Translations under genes and position numbers: made by a program
Source of the DNA: Haloflavibacter putidus
GTDB taxonomy: Bacteria > Bacteroidota > Bacteroidia > Flavobacteriales > Flavobacteriaceae
Length of the DNA stretch: 64,000 nucleotides
Direction: 5' to 3'
Assembly (NCBI RefSeq): GCF_006546625.1
Contig: NZ_VIAR01000003.1
Location: forward strand, 62,001 to 126,000
Part shown: positions 47,480-56,474 of the stretch, one piece after another
How positions within the stretch are numbered: position 1 is the first letter of the stretch
Layout: the number at the start of each line of letters is the position of its first letter
The notes under the pieces: model-generated
The model's database searches: none
Told to the model about the DNA's origin: nothing
The model's input: the letters and a program-made list of their open reading frames with translations, nothing else

Positions 47480-47507
47480 AAAAGACGCAAAGCTAGTTGC
47501 GTCTTTT
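47480..47507. terminator. Terminator between convergent small genes
   Basis: AAAAGACGCAA (47480-47490) pairs with TTGCGTCTTTT (47497-47507). It serves the CPXCG gene and possibly the convergent DUF1328 gene. Confidence 0.82.
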
Positions 47508-47528
47508 AATGTTAACTATCAAAGTTTC

Positions 47529-47690
47529 TTATCTTCTAAACAAACGTGCCAGTAAAGAAATTACCAGTAAGATTATAAAAATGTAAAAGATAATTTTAGC
47601 AATATCTGCTGCACCTTCAGCTATGCCACCAAATCCAAAAACGGCAGCAACTAAAGCAATGATTAAAAAAATAACAATCCATCTTATCAT
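47529..47690 (-). CDS. DUF1328 small membrane protein (YtjA-like)
   Basis: 53 residues: [20 protein letters not shown], a Gly-rich turn ([12 protein letters not shown]), then a second hydrophobic helix and a basic end, the DUF1328 layout. A small inner-membrane protein of unknown function, in some bacteria linked to stress. Stands alone with an AT-rich 280-bp region upstream that holds nothing else I can identify apart from the tRNA promoter. Confidence 0.85.
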   Translation of the reverse strand: MIRWIVIFLIIALVAAVFGFGGIAEGAADIAKIIFYIFIILLVISLLARLFRR

Positions 47691-47930
47691 AATAATAAAT
47701 TTTAAGGGTTAGTATTTAATTTATATAGTGATTACCATAAATGTAAACTACTATATTTATAATTAAAAGATTTTGTTCTCCTAAATATTTTTAAATTTAA
47801 TAGTATAAAGTTTAGTATTCAATTTTTTTTGGTTGATTTTAACATTAAAATTGCACATTACTTAAATATTTGTTAGTTATTTTTATATGGAATTGTAGTT
47901 TCGGATTTTTTAAAAAAAATAAATATTTTA

Positions 47931-47963
47931 TTTGGTTTAGAAAGATAATTTATAGTATATTTG
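47931..47963 (+). promoter_or_regulatory. Promoter of the initiator tRNA
   Basis: TTTG at 47931-47934 and TATATTTG at 47956-47963, spaced 21 bp, match the Bacteroidota −33/−7 promoter; the tRNA starts 10 bp later. Confidence 0.75.
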
Positions 47964-47973
47964 CAGTCGAAAT

Positions 47974-48046
<73 letters not shown>

Positions 48047-48051
48047 CTAGT

Positions 48052-48080
48052 AAAAACCATCTTTTTTAAGATGGTTTTTT
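48052..48080 (+). terminator. Terminator after the initiator tRNA
   Basis: AAACCATCTT pairs with AAGATGGTTT around TTTT, followed by a T-run. Confidence 0.85.
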
Positions 48081-48190
48081 TATTTTATGGAAAATGGAGG
48101 GATATGATGTTTACATTTTGGCTTCTGATATGTCGGAAAAGCTTTATTTAAAATTTGAGAATTTACAATAAAAAGAGTTAGGTCAACTGC

Positions 48191-49228
48191 CTAATATCCT
48201 TCTGTATCCGATTTCACCTTACCCCAAAAGGTTCTATACACAAAAAAACTGTACATAAGCACCAAAGGGCCTCCAACAGCTACAAATCCCATCATGATCT
48301 TAAGGGTTTTGGTAGAGGCTGCTGCATTGTAAATGGTGATGCTGTTTTCTGTTACGGAATTAGATAGCAACAAACGTGGGTAAAGTTCAAAAGCAACGAT
48401 CACCAGCAATAAAGCAATGGTTAGACTAGTAAAAATAAAGGCCCAGCCGTATTTCTTTTTACTTGCTAGCCTGGGAACGTTTGCGATACTTAGAAAGACT
48501 AAAAAGGGCACCACAAAAAGGATTCGATTATTCTCAAAGACTACTAGTAAATGATCCAAATTAAAGAAACCGTAACTCGTGGTTACAATATAAGAGATAA
48601 TAAAAAAAGCTATTCCTATTTTAAGAAATTGCTGAATGCGATTATAAAGTTTACCTTCGGTTTTTAGCAGTAGATAAATGGCGCCATGCATCATAAATAA
48701 AGCTAAACTTGTCACTCCAACCAAGACTGAAAATGGGTTAAGAAACTCGAAGAATCCTCGTCCAGTGTAATCAAAATTTTCATCTAAAGGCATCCCATTT
48801 AAGATATTTCCAAGGACAACACCCAATAAAAAAGCCAGCATAATGCTGGAGATAGAATACCCCCAGTCCCACATGCGTCGCCACCATAGCATCTCTTCCA
48901 TATTTCTGAATTTGATAGAAATTCCTCTAAAAATAATAAAGAGAAGAAATAGAATAAAAGGAGTATACATGGCAGAAAACAGGGTGCCATAGAATACAGG
49001 AAAGCCAGCAAATAAAGTTCCTCCTCCTATCACTAACCAAACTTCGTTACCGTGCCACGTGGGATCGATAGCTTTAAGCGCGGTTTCTCTACTCGAATTT
49101 TTTCTAAAAAACGTATGCCAGGCCCCTGCACCAAAATCAAAACCATCTAAAATAGCATAGCCTGAAAATAAACCTCCTACAACTAAAAACCACCAGGTGG
49201 GATAATCTAAACCTAAAAATGTTTCCAT
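48191..49228 (-). CDS. cydB: Cytochrome bd quinol oxidase subunit II
   Basis: 345 residues, eight to nine membrane helices. Diagnostic segments: YAILDGFDFGAGAWHTFF (about 24-41), IDPTWHGNEVWLVIGGGTLFAGFP (about 53-76). Together with CydA it forms the high-affinity terminal oxidase, which reduces oxygen with menaquinol in the inner membrane and works at low oxygen. Starts 5 bp after cydA. No cydX-like small frame or cydDC was seen next to it. Confidence 0.96.
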   Translation of the reverse strand: METFLGLDYPTWWFLVVGGLFSGYAILDGFDFGAGAWHTFFRKNSSRETALKAIDPTWHGNEVWLVIGGGTLFAGFPVFYGTLFSAMYTPFILFLLFIIFRGISIKFRNMEEMLWWRRMWDWGYSISSIMLAFLLGVVLGNILNGMPLDENFDYTGRGFFEFLNPFSVLVGVTSLALFMMHGAIYLLLKTEGKLYNRIQQFLKIGIAFFIISYIVTTSYGFFNLDHLLVVFENNRILFVVPFLVFLSIANVPRLASKKKYGWAFIFTSLTIALLLVIVAFELYPRLLLSNSVTENSITIYNAAASTKTLKIMMGFVAVGGPLVLMYSFFVYRTFWGKVKSDTEGY

Positions 49229-49233
49229 ATTAA

Positions 49234-50619
49234 TTAGTTTTTTTCGTTTGCTATTGCTTGAGAGATCTCATTATTAAGTGATCCTTCTTCAGAATTCTGT
49301 TCATCGTATGGACCGCTTTTAATCTTTTTATTCATCAAATAGACAAAAAGAAGAAAGAGTATAAAATAAACGATAAAGAATAAAATTAAAGAGAACAGCA
49401 CTTGATTGGCTCGTACACTTTTGGATAGTGCATCCGAGGTTCTTAGTAGGCCATAAACGACCCAGGGCTGTCTTCCCATTTCTGCTGCAAACCAACCGAA
49501 TTGGTTAGCAATCTGTGGTAATAAAGCTGTGAACACGAAAGTCCAAAGCAACCATTTTTTTTGAAACAATTTACCTCTCTTCCATTGCCATAAGGCAAAT
49601 AAACTTAAAGCGATGAGAAATATACCTATCGCTACCATAATGTGATAGAATTGAAATACAGCATTCACTTGTGAAGGTCGATCTTTTTCTGGGAAAGCGT
49701 TGAGGCCCGTTACATGGGTTTCAAAGTCTTGGTGTAGAATAAAAGATAGGCCTCCGGGAACTTTTAAGCCCGTGACCTCTTGGTTTTCTTGATCTACCCA
49801 CCCCAGTAAGTATAAGTCAGCCGGTGCTTTTACATCAAAGTGACCTTCCATAGTAGCCAATTTCGCAGGCTGGTTAACAGATACACCTTCGGCCGAACTA
49901 TGGCCAGTGGCAAGCTGTGCTAAAGAACAAACTGCAGCAACTACTAAAGTGATTTTGAAGGCTTTTTTGGAGATTTCAACATATCGTCCTTTAAGAATGT
50001 AATAGGCATGAACACTTAAAATCAAAAAGGTTCCAGCCAGAAAAGCGCCTAGCCAAACGTGCGTTAATCGATCTACTGAAGAGGGATTAAATACCATCGC
50101 CCAAAAATCGACAATTTCAGCCCTAGCCTGCATACCTTCTCCAACGATATGATAACCCGCAGGAGTTTGTTGCCAGGAATTAGCGATCACAATCCAAACC
50201 GCAGAAAACATAGAGCCTAAAAACACAGCCCAGGTAGCAACTAAATGCACCCATGGTTTCACCCGGTTCCATCCAAATAGCAAAATTCCTAAGGCACTAC
50301 TTTCTAAGGCAAAAGCAAAGATACCTTCTGCTGCCAGTGCACTTCCGAAAATATCGCCCACATACCGCGAATACGTGGCCCAATTGGTCCCAAATTCAAA
50401 TTCCATGACTATACCAGTTACCACGCCAATTCCAAATGTAATGGCAAATAATTTAGTCCAGAACTTGGCCAATACTTCATACTGTTTGTTGTTAGTTCGT
50501 ATATAAATACTTTCGAAAACAACCATAATCAAACCAATACCTATACTCAAAGGTGGGTAGATATAATGGAAAGCAACTGTGAAAGCAAACTGGATTCGAG
50601 ACAGAATTTCAACATCCAT
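49234..50619 (-). CDS. cydA: Cytochrome bd quinol oxidase subunit I
   Basis: 461 residues. Early [20 protein letters not shown] contains the haem-ligand His (about 18); [16 protein letters not shown] (about 370-385) is the canonical CydA motif; the quinol-binding Q-loop between them (about 240-320) is the short type. Carries the three haems. The base composition is richer in G and C than the modification operon further right. The dispersed TTCCGTAAA word is absent in this and all following genes. Confidence 0.96.
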   Translation of the reverse strand: MDVEILSRIQFAFTVAFHYIYPPLSIGIGLIMVVFESIYIRTNNKQYEVLAKFWTKLFAITFGIGVVTGIVMEFEFGTNWATYSRYVGDIFGSALAAEGIFAFALESSALGILLFGWNRVKPWVHLVATWAVFLGSMFSAVWIVIANSWQQTPAGYHIVGEGMQARAEIVDFWAMVFNPSSVDRLTHVWLGAFLAGTFLILSVHAYYILKGRYVEISKKAFKITLVVAAVCSLAQLATGHSSAEGVSVNQPAKLATMEGHFDVKAPADLYLLGWVDQENQEVTGLKVPGGLSFILHQDFETHVTGLNAFPEKDRPSQVNAVFQFYHIMVAIGIFLIALSLFALWQWKRGKLFQKKWLLWTFVFTALLPQIANQFGWFAAEMGRQPWVVYGLLRTSDALSKSVRANQVLFSLILFFIVYFILFLLFVYLMNKKIKSGPYDEQNSEEGSLNNEISQAIANEKN

Positions 50620-50700
50620 ACCTTTTTTTTTTACAAATTTAAAGAAAACCCATTATACAGGTTTGCAACTTATGTTACCTGTCGCTGGTTTTTAATCCTA

Positions 50701-51010
50701 ATCATTCAGGATTTCTTTTAATAAAAACAGCAATTCTTTTAGCGTTAACCTTATATTTTTTACCACGAACTATTCCAATACTCCTCTTGATATGCTTAGG
50801 ATCTACGATATATACACTAAAGCTAAAATTCTCTAAAACCTCATAAAGGTTATAGTTGTAATAACCTGTTTTTACATGACGATAAAAGCTTTAGAATCTT
50901 CCTTGGCTATATTTTTCAATACTTTTAACCTTGTTGTTAATCTTGTGAAAACTTAGCTGTTCATCTGATTTAATATAAAAATCCAATGTACTCTTGCTAA
51001 TGAAAACACC
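50701..51010 (-). mobile_element. Remnant of an IS110-family transposase gene
   Basis: Reading the minus strand in two frames recovers the N-terminal part of an IS110-type DEDD transposase: FGVFISKSTLDFYIK (near 51017-50973; normally G-[IV]-D-[IV]-S-K-x-T-L-D-F), then, after a stop and frame change, NYNLYEVLENFSFSVYIVDP and KRSIGIVRGKKYKVNAKR. The family's Asp residues are altered in places (VFIS for VDIS, VNA for VDA), and the rest of the gene is missing. A dead relic. Confidence 0.7.
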
Positions 51011-51054
51011 AAATTTGCCGGATTGATTGGAGATTGGAAGTTGCCGTTGCAGTT

Positions 51055-51190
51055 GGTCTCCTTCCTCAGGTTCTGCCCAATGCTCCGGTCCTGACTCTCC
51101 ATCATAACTCCAGTGAGCAGAAGTACCTTTATGCTCTTCTTTTTTCTGGGCCGACTGTTAGCAACTTAAGATTAGAAATAAGATTGAAAC
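51055..51190 (-). pseudogene. Fragment of an alpha-carbonic anhydrase lipoprotein
   Basis: On the minus strand a lipoprotein-like leader (VSILFLILSC, interrupted by TAA right after the Cys) is followed by SAHWSYDGESGPEHWAE, the opening motif of alpha-carbonic anhydrases. The frame then passes into IS110-like sequence, so everything beyond the first 20 or so mature residues is lost. The stop after the Cys and the truncation make it non-functional. Confidence 0.65.
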
Positions 51191-51202
51191 GTAAATATTA
51201 AT

Positions 51203-52207
51203 TTACTCATTAGTTTTAAATGTTATACTCCACATACCCCTCACTTCATTCACATCATAACCAGTGGCTTTGTCCTTAGGGTAAAGTTGCTGAATTCTTT
51301 GTATAGTTTTTGGTTGTATGTCCTGTCCCGGAGTTCCGTGACATTTCAAGCACATGTTATTGGTGATTATAGGGTAATAAAAATTGACCTTTTCACCTCT
51401 TTCTACAATTATGGGCTTTGGTTCTTCACCGTTTTTTAGTACCTTTTTATAGACCGAGATATATTCCAATTCTTTGGAATTTGCACTATTTTTCGAATTT
51501 CTATTTTTGTCGGACACTCGCTTTATGATCGCATTGTACTTAGTTGCCATAGAATCTGTAAGGGGTATCGCCTGGACATTACAAAAGGAAAGCGCATGCA
51601 GGATTCCTTCTTTCTGTATGGCTCCCATTAAATTTTTACCAAGAGTTGCATTAGTAGATTTGGCATAGGCCATGCCTATATCGGCGTAGCTCTGTTCAGG
51701 ATCTGGAAGTGAGCTTACGGACTTACCCTTTTGCTTATATTTTTTTCCGTGATTCTTTTGCCAATGTTTTTCAAACCATTCGGGTTGAGCAATATCGTAA
51801 TCGTACATAAAAGCAGCAATGGCCTCAATATCTCTCTGCTTATAAGGCTGATTCGGCATCAATCCAAAACGCTTAACCGCTCCTTTTAGCTTTACCTTTT
51901 CCTGAGCAGGTCGTTTCACAAAGTGCCATATCTGCCTAATAAATTCCTCTTTACTTTGCGCATCTTTGGAATATCTCGCTTTTATGGCAGCCATAGGTGG
52001 GGCTATCATCGAGGCCTGTTCTGCGTTTGGACTATGACAGAGGTAGCACTTGTTTACCATCAACTTTTTTCCTTTCACCGCGATGTCTTCAGAACTTAAA
52101 TCTGCTGACTTTATTTTAATATAATCACCGTTATTTTTTTGGGTTGATTGCTTACAGGACGTCAGGCTCAAGAGCAAGACGAAGACCATTAGAATCCATT
52201 TCATCAC
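51203..52207 (-). CDS. Di-haem c-type cytochrome lipoprotein with DUF3365-like domain
   Basis: 334 residues. Lipoprotein signal (LTSC, Cys18). A class I cytochrome c domain with CYLCH (54-58; Met ligand probably in the FGLMPNQPY region) is followed by a second part with CLKCH (286-290) and DMATKYNAIIKRVSDKNRN-like sequence that resembles the DUF3365 (Tll0287-like) haem-binding domain. Probably an exported electron carrier or redox sensor, with two covalently bound haems. It lies upstream of the carbonic anhydrase fragment and cydAB on the same strand, but not in an intact operon with them. Confidence 0.85.
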   Translation of the reverse strand: MMKWILMVFVLLLSLTSCKQSTQKNNGDYIKIKSADLSSEDIAVKGKKLMVNKCYLCHSPNAEQASMIAPPMAAIKARYSKDAQSKEEFIRQIWHFVKRPAQEKVKLKGAVKRFGLMPNQPYKQRDIEAIAAFMYDYDIAQPEWFEKHWQKNHGKKYKQKGKSVSSLPDPEQSYADIGMAYAKSTNATLGKNLMGAIQKEGILHALSFCNVQAIPLTDSMATKYNAIIKRVSDKNRNSKNSANSKELEYISVYKKVLKNGEEPKPIIVERGEKVNFYYPIITNNMCLKCHGTPGQDIQPKTIQRIQQLYPKDKATGYDVNEVRGMWSITFKTNE

Positions 52208-52274
52208 TATCGTATTTGATACTGCAAGTTACTGGCACCATAGTAAATGGACGGTAACCAAAGTTACAGAAAGC

Positions 52275-52301
52275 AAAAAAAAGCGAAGTTCTACCTTCGC
52301 T
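52275..52301 (-). terminator. Terminator after the 63-residue gene
   Basis: AGCGAAG (52282-52288) pairs with CTTCGCT (52295-52301); the minus strand continues into a T-run. Confidence 0.75.
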
Positions 52302-52321
52302 CAACTTAATTTAACCACTAT

Positions 52322-52513
52322 TTAAAATTGCTTTTTGGCTAAATACCAGATGGTTTTTTCCACAGAATTATCTTCTAGTCTGGCCTCATAGTCTTTTAAG
52401 GTCTTTGGTGGAGAAACGATTGCTTTTTCTCCTTTCTTCCAGTCTAAAGGATTTCTATGGCAAAACCAAACGGTTTTTATAAACACTTTGATTTTTAATT
52501 CATTTATACTCAT
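52322..52513 (-). CDS. Small protein of unknown function
   Basis: 63 residues from the ATG at 52513 (an in-frame ATG 15 bases earlier is possible). Sequence is MSINELKIKVFIKTVWFCHR at the start, then a basic, Pro-containing middle and a Lys-rich end; no signal peptide or membrane helix. Followed by a terminator, which supports it being a real gene, but I recognise no family. Confidence 0.5.
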   Translation of the reverse strand: MSINELKIKVFIKTVWFCHRNPLDWKKGEKAIVSPPKTLKDYEARLEDNSVEKTIWYLAKKQF

Positions 52514-52591
52514 ATAGAATTTTACCAATTTAAAAATTTAACATAGGTCTAAAGAATGCCCCTCTTTTTATGACAAGTCCTGCTTATTAAG

Positions 52592-53332
52592 TTAGGTAGG
52601 TGAGAAGACTTTTAATAACCGCAAAGGTTGTAATTTTTTATCATTGATGCATCCCCAACCTAAAACTTGATTGTTTTCGAAATATAAGATGCCGCCCCAT
52701 ACAAAAACCCAGTCTGATGAAGTGAAGCTTTCACTGGTAAAGGAGGTTTGAGTAATCGGTTCGTTGCTGGGTGTGAGTTCTATTTGAAATAATTCTTCTT
52801 GTACCGAGAGATCGTCTTCTTCGCGATGTACTGCCATCCAAAAACAAAGCTTTGCTTTTTCGGCATTCACCGGCCAAGTGAGCGCTTGTTTCGGAAAAAA
52901 AGATTCCACCGTAAACTCTAGTTTTTGATCTATAATCGCGATAGTACTTAATTGAACTTGACAATAGCGATCATACGGACTGTGAAGGTTATATTCAAAA
53001 CCTTCGAGTAAGGCAGGTGTTCCTTCCCAAAGTTTTCGTTCTCCCACCGGGGCGGGGTTATTGGTTCGAGCTGCAAGCTGTATGCGGGTGCGTAACCGGC
53101 AAAAGGATTTCGCATCTGCAAAACCACGACTATAGGTCTGTAATCCAATTCTTATTTTTTTGGCTGTTGTAGAAGCTCTTCCAAAATCGGCAGCTGCTTT
53201 TTTGGTAGGCTGGGTTTGCTTTACGGTATTTTTTTCAGGTTTTCGTTGAACAATAGTTTTCCCGTTCACCTGACGGAATACTAAGTCACCAAGGCTTCCG
53301 CTTATACGATTGTTTTTTCCTAAATACGCCAT
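52592..53332 (-). CDS. Protein of unknown function with GSLGDLVFRQVNGK-type N-terminus
   Basis: 246 residues, no signal peptide. The N-terminal third is basic (GSLGDLVFRQVNGKTIVQRK; QTQPTKKAAADFGRASTTAKKIRIGLQ) and resembles a group of Bacteroidota hypothetical proteins of the DUF6266 type that begin with a Gly-rich, Arg/Lys-rich segment ahead of a beta-rich part. I cannot confirm that family by eye. The C-terminal two thirds look like beta sandwich with Trp-rich strands. Monocistronic. Confidence 0.6.
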   Translation of the reverse strand: MAYLGKNNRISGSLGDLVFRQVNGKTIVQRKPEKNTVKQTQPTKKAAADFGRASTTAKKIRIGLQTYSRGFADAKSFCRLRTRIQLAARTNNPAPVGERKLWEGTPALLEGFEYNLHSPYDRYCQVQLSTIAIIDQKLEFTVESFFPKQALTWPVNAEKAKLCFWMAVHREEDDLSVQEELFQIELTPSNEPITQTSFTSESFTSSDWVFVWGGILYFENNQVLGWGCINDKKLQPLRLLKVFSPT

Positions 53333-53562
53333 ACGTGTTAAATCAGTTTATTATTACAATTCTCTTATAAAGTTAAGTCCATTAAATACTGGCGAATTAT
53401 TGTATTCATTTTGGAATTGTATTGGACTCAACTTGGACTCACCTTAATGTCTAGATAAAGTGATTATCAAATTATTGAATAGCATTCGCTTGTGTTGTTG
53501 AATATAACTTTTTTTTATATAAATTCCTAATTATGAGTGGGGAGTGGGAATTTTTTTTGCTG

Positions 53563-53886
53563 CTAACTTTCTAAATCATAAGCTTTTTCTTGCTCGGTTA
53601 TTAAACCTGCCAAGCCTCCATAGTCTTCAATTAATTGTTCTAAAAACTCCACTTCTTCATAGAGAAGCAGTTGGAGGGCAAATTCCAGGGTTTGTTGAAT
53701 ATTTACATAGGGTTGTGGAATGTTCTTAGAAAAAGACGTTCCAGTATGTTCAAGGGCCAGTACGCAAACTTTTAAAAGATGCGGGACACTTATAAAACTT
53801 TTTAGCGAATCTTCAACGGGAATGACTTTAAGCTCATAAAACCTGCGGATATGTTTATTAAGCGGTGCATACTGATGGCGAATCAA
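53563..53886 (-). pseudogene. Truncated copy of the C-terminal domain of the HEPN protein at 54956-56086
   Basis: 107 codons nearly identical to residues 276-376 of the neighbouring HEPN-domain protein (shared: LLKVCVLALEHTGTSFS, QPYVNIQQ, EFLEQLIEDYGGLAGL). Homology at the DNA level runs from about 53560 to 53903 and stops sharply, with stop codons just upstream, so the HEPN domain and promoter are missing. It may still be translated as a short protein, but looks like the leftover of a duplication. Confidence 0.7.
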
Positions 53887-54020
53887 CTTAGGTAAGTTTT
53901 TAGTTTATTTTACAGCCCCGAAGGCTAGGTCGCCAAGGTATATAACCTAGTTTTCCGGCTTTTGTAAAGCCTGTTCTTAAGCAGTATAATTATAGTGATA
54001 ACGAAAAGTAACTAAATTAC

Positions 54021-54875
54021 TTACTGTCTTTCTAATTGATGTAACTTTCCTAATTGAGCCAATCGCTTTTCTCCTTCTTGTTGGGCTCCTTTTAAAAATA
54101 GAGATGCGAGTTTTCTTGCATGAAACCCATCTTCAATACTAATATCATTTACCGATTTATAATTCAGGTTATATTGAGCGTGACATATAGCATTATAAAT
54201 TCTCTTTGATCGAAAAGATTCTTTTGGAAGTACAATTTTTGTACTTCTACTGAAATTCTGACATAAGCGAACCATATAATTAAGATCAACATGCGATGGT
54301 TTGTATTCCCAATAAATCCAAAGTAATGCTGCACAGACTTGGGAAATAGCTTGATGAACTAAAAGGAATTTTGCCGGTTCGCAAGAAATATCATCACTCA
54401 CATTTAATTTACTTATAAAATATGCTGCTTTAGAAATTCTAAATTCCCAGCCGCTTTTTATTCTTTTATACATTACCGGATGTTTAATATAGCCTGTTAT
54501 AACTAACGGATGCTCTTGAAGTATTCTATTTTCAGGTAATAATAGCCGACTTAAAAAATTGTCTCCTACATTTAATCGTGTGCTAATCTCATTATAGGTA
54601 TAATGTATACTATACAAGCGAACTTTTTTGTTCATTTTAGTGAAAATTTTTTCCATAAATGCTTTGGGATCTTTTACATAAGCGTTGCTCACAATTAGTA
54701 GTGTCACTTCCCAGTGTTCTTCTACATCATTTTTTTCTAATCCATTGAAAGAATAAAAATTTTCTAATTGGTGCGATCGGACTCCAATACTGTAAATGGA
54801 ATGCACGGACAACATTGATGTTATAACTTTCAACAGCTGTTTTAATCGTACTTCAGGGAGATTCTTTATACTCAT
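54021..54875 (-). CDS. Nucleotidyltransferase-like/HEPN-like protein of unknown function
   Basis: 284 residues, no signal peptide. The N-terminal half (about 1-140) has a sequence VHSIYSIGVRS then HWEVTLLIVSNA, compatible with a degenerate minimal nucleotidyltransferase fold. The C-terminal half (about 145-270; FLLVHQAISQVCAALLWIYWEYKP, YNAICHAQYNLNYKS) is helical and HEPN-like. Such pairs occur in one polypeptide in Bacteroidota. The classical HEPN R-x4-6-H RNase motif is not evident. It lies between the HEPN gene and its truncated copy, all on one strand. Confidence 0.55.
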   Translation of the reverse strand: MSIKNLPEVRLKQLLKVITSMLSVHSIYSIGVRSHQLENFYSFNGLEKNDVEEHWEVTLLIVSNAYVKDPKAFMEKIFTKMNKKVRLYSIHYTYNEISTRLNVGDNFLSRLLLPENRILQEHPLVITGYIKHPVMYKRIKSGWEFRISKAAYFISKLNVSDDISCEPAKFLLVHQAISQVCAALLWIYWEYKPSHVDLNYMVRLCQNFSRSTKIVLPKESFRSKRIYNAICHAQYNLNYKSVNDISIEDGFHARKLASLFLKGAQQEGEKRLAQLGKLHQLERQ

Positions 54876-54955
54876 TATATGATTTTTTAATTCATAAATT
54901 GTAGACTTACCTAATAAGGTTTACTACACGATTGATAACTTTAAATCTTGTGTTG

Positions 54956-56086
54956 TTAGCTTTCTGAATCCTCTTGCTCGGTTAATAAACCTGCCAGCCC
55001 TCCGTAGTCTTCAATCAATTGTTCTAAAAACTCCATTTCTTCATAGGGGAGTAGTTGGAGGGCAAATTCCAGGCTTTGTTGAATATTGACATAGGGTTGC
55101 GGGATGGTGTTTGAAAAAGAGGTTCCGGTGTGTTCAAGGGCGAGTACACAAACTTTTAAAAGATGCGTGACACTTAGAAAACTTTCTAACGGATCTTCTA
55201 CAGGAATCGCTTTATGTTGATAAAACCTGCGGGTATGTTTATTAAGCGGTTCATACTGACGGCGAATCAACTGGCGTAAGTTTTTTTCGATCTCCTCTTT
55301 GTTGGGTGGAGCAGGAGGGGAAGGCTTTTCCATAGCGTTTTTGCAGTGCGCATACCTTTTCAAAAACTCTTCCTCTCCTGTTTCCAATAGGCTGTCCAGT
55401 TTGTGTTGTAAACGTTCTATAGCCGATAAGGATATGCTATAATCTACGTCATAACGTACATTTCGGTAAGCGCTATCTAAGCGATTTAACAAGTGTTTTT
55501 CATGCATGTTTTCTTCCTTAAAAAGTTCTCCTAGTTCGGGGACAAAGTGTTGAATGTAGTGTTGATGATGCACAATCTTGTGACAAATTTTTTCTTTTCC
55601 CATGCTTATCAATTCCCCCGTTCTAAAGGAGAGTTCTATTGCTTGGTGCAACATAAAAGCCGCTTGGGGGTAGTTTTCTTTAGTACTATAAAAATGAGCT
55701 CCCTCTTGAAAATCCAATGCTTTTTGATGTTCTTTATAAAAAAAATCGGGTGCCTTTTCACATGCTTTTTCAACATTTAAGCTTGGGGGAGTAGTTTTGG
55801 GAGCACGGTAGGTTACATACGCTTTCTTTAAGGCTTGAATAAAGAATACATTCCCTTTTTTAAATTGGTGAATAGCATAGGTTTCTTCGTACATACGCCA
55901 GTGGTAGTGCGACTGTTGTTGAACGCATTCTTTTACTTCACTCAATACTTGTCCGGTGAGGGGTTCCCGGCTGAGGAGCAGTAAAAGTGGTTTTACGTTA
56001 GCAGCCAAAGACGGAACGCTATAGATAGTGCTCAATTCGGTAAACTGCGTTAGTTGTTTGATTAAAGATGGCGAAAGTGATGGCAT
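54956..56086 (-). CDS. HEPN-domain protein with duplicated C-terminal domain nearby
   Basis: 376 residues. N-terminal helical region (about 1-110), central HEPN domain (about 118-245; AAFMLHQAIELSFRTGELI, then HKIVHHQHYIQHF, RLDSAYRNVRYDVDYSI), a Pro-rich linker (about 254-263) and a C-terminal helical domain (about 264-376). HEPN domains occur in RNases, toxins and nucleotide-binding partners; here the motif around RNVRYD is compatible with that class but does not prove activity. Its C-terminal domain is repeated as the fragment at 53563-53886. Confidence 0.7.
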   Translation of the reverse strand: MPSLSPSLIKQLTQFTELSTIYSVPSLAANVKPLLLLLSREPLTGQVLSEVKECVQQQSHYHWRMYEETYAIHQFKKGNVFFIQALKKAYVTYRAPKTTPPSLNVEKACEKAPDFFYKEHQKALDFQEGAHFYSTKENYPQAAFMLHQAIELSFRTGELISMGKEKICHKIVHHQHYIQHFVPELGELFKEENMHEKHLLNRLDSAYRNVRYDVDYSISLSAIERLQHKLDSLLETGEEEFLKRYAHCKNAMEKPSPPAPPNKEEIEKNLRQLIRRQYEPLNKHTRRFYQHKAIPVEDPLESFLSVTHLLKVCVLALEHTGTSFSNTIPQPYVNIQQSLEFALQLLPYEEMEFLEQLIEDYGGLAGLLTEQEDSES

Positions 56087-56474
56087 AAGCTGATGATTTA
56101 ACGGTGAAACATATCTTGTTCTTCATTAATCAAAGTAAGTTCGATAGCTTTCCGTACCGAACCAAACGGACTTGTATTACACCCATGAGGATAGGTAATT
56201 TACCAATAGCGATAGTAGGTTGTAGGAATTGGGTATAGGTGGTGGGAGTTTTTGGGTGGTGAGTTAGAACATAGAGCATAGACACTGGACTTGGAAGTAG
56301 GAAGTTGTTGAGTATAAATAAAAACGGTCTGCCGAGAAAATTATTAAAAATCAAGGTAGCAGCGTTGGGAAATAGATAAAAAGCTGCCTGCCTTTCCATC
56401 ATGTGGGTGACCGCAGGGCGTTTTTTTTATCTGTGGGGGAGGTCATCGTAGTATTTTCTTATATTTTTCTCTTC
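56087..56474. other. Non-coding stretch before the tandem repeats
   Basis: Nearly 390 bases without a convincing gene. A 90-codon minus-strand frame (56130-56402) has skewed composition and no recognisable family, so I treat it as chance. The region around 56222-56300 is unusually rich in G on the plus strand (short runs of GGG and GTGGTGGGAG). No promoter or hairpin stood out. Confidence 0.4.

Noticed and set aside
48090-48180. Short frames between the tRNA terminator and cydB
   Set aside because: All are under about 20 codons, with no family resemblance; no CydX-like pattern.
56130-56402. 90-codon minus-strand frame in the non-coding stretch
   Set aside because: Skewed composition, no recognisable domain, no ribosome-binding context, and overlap with a G-rich tract; likely chance.
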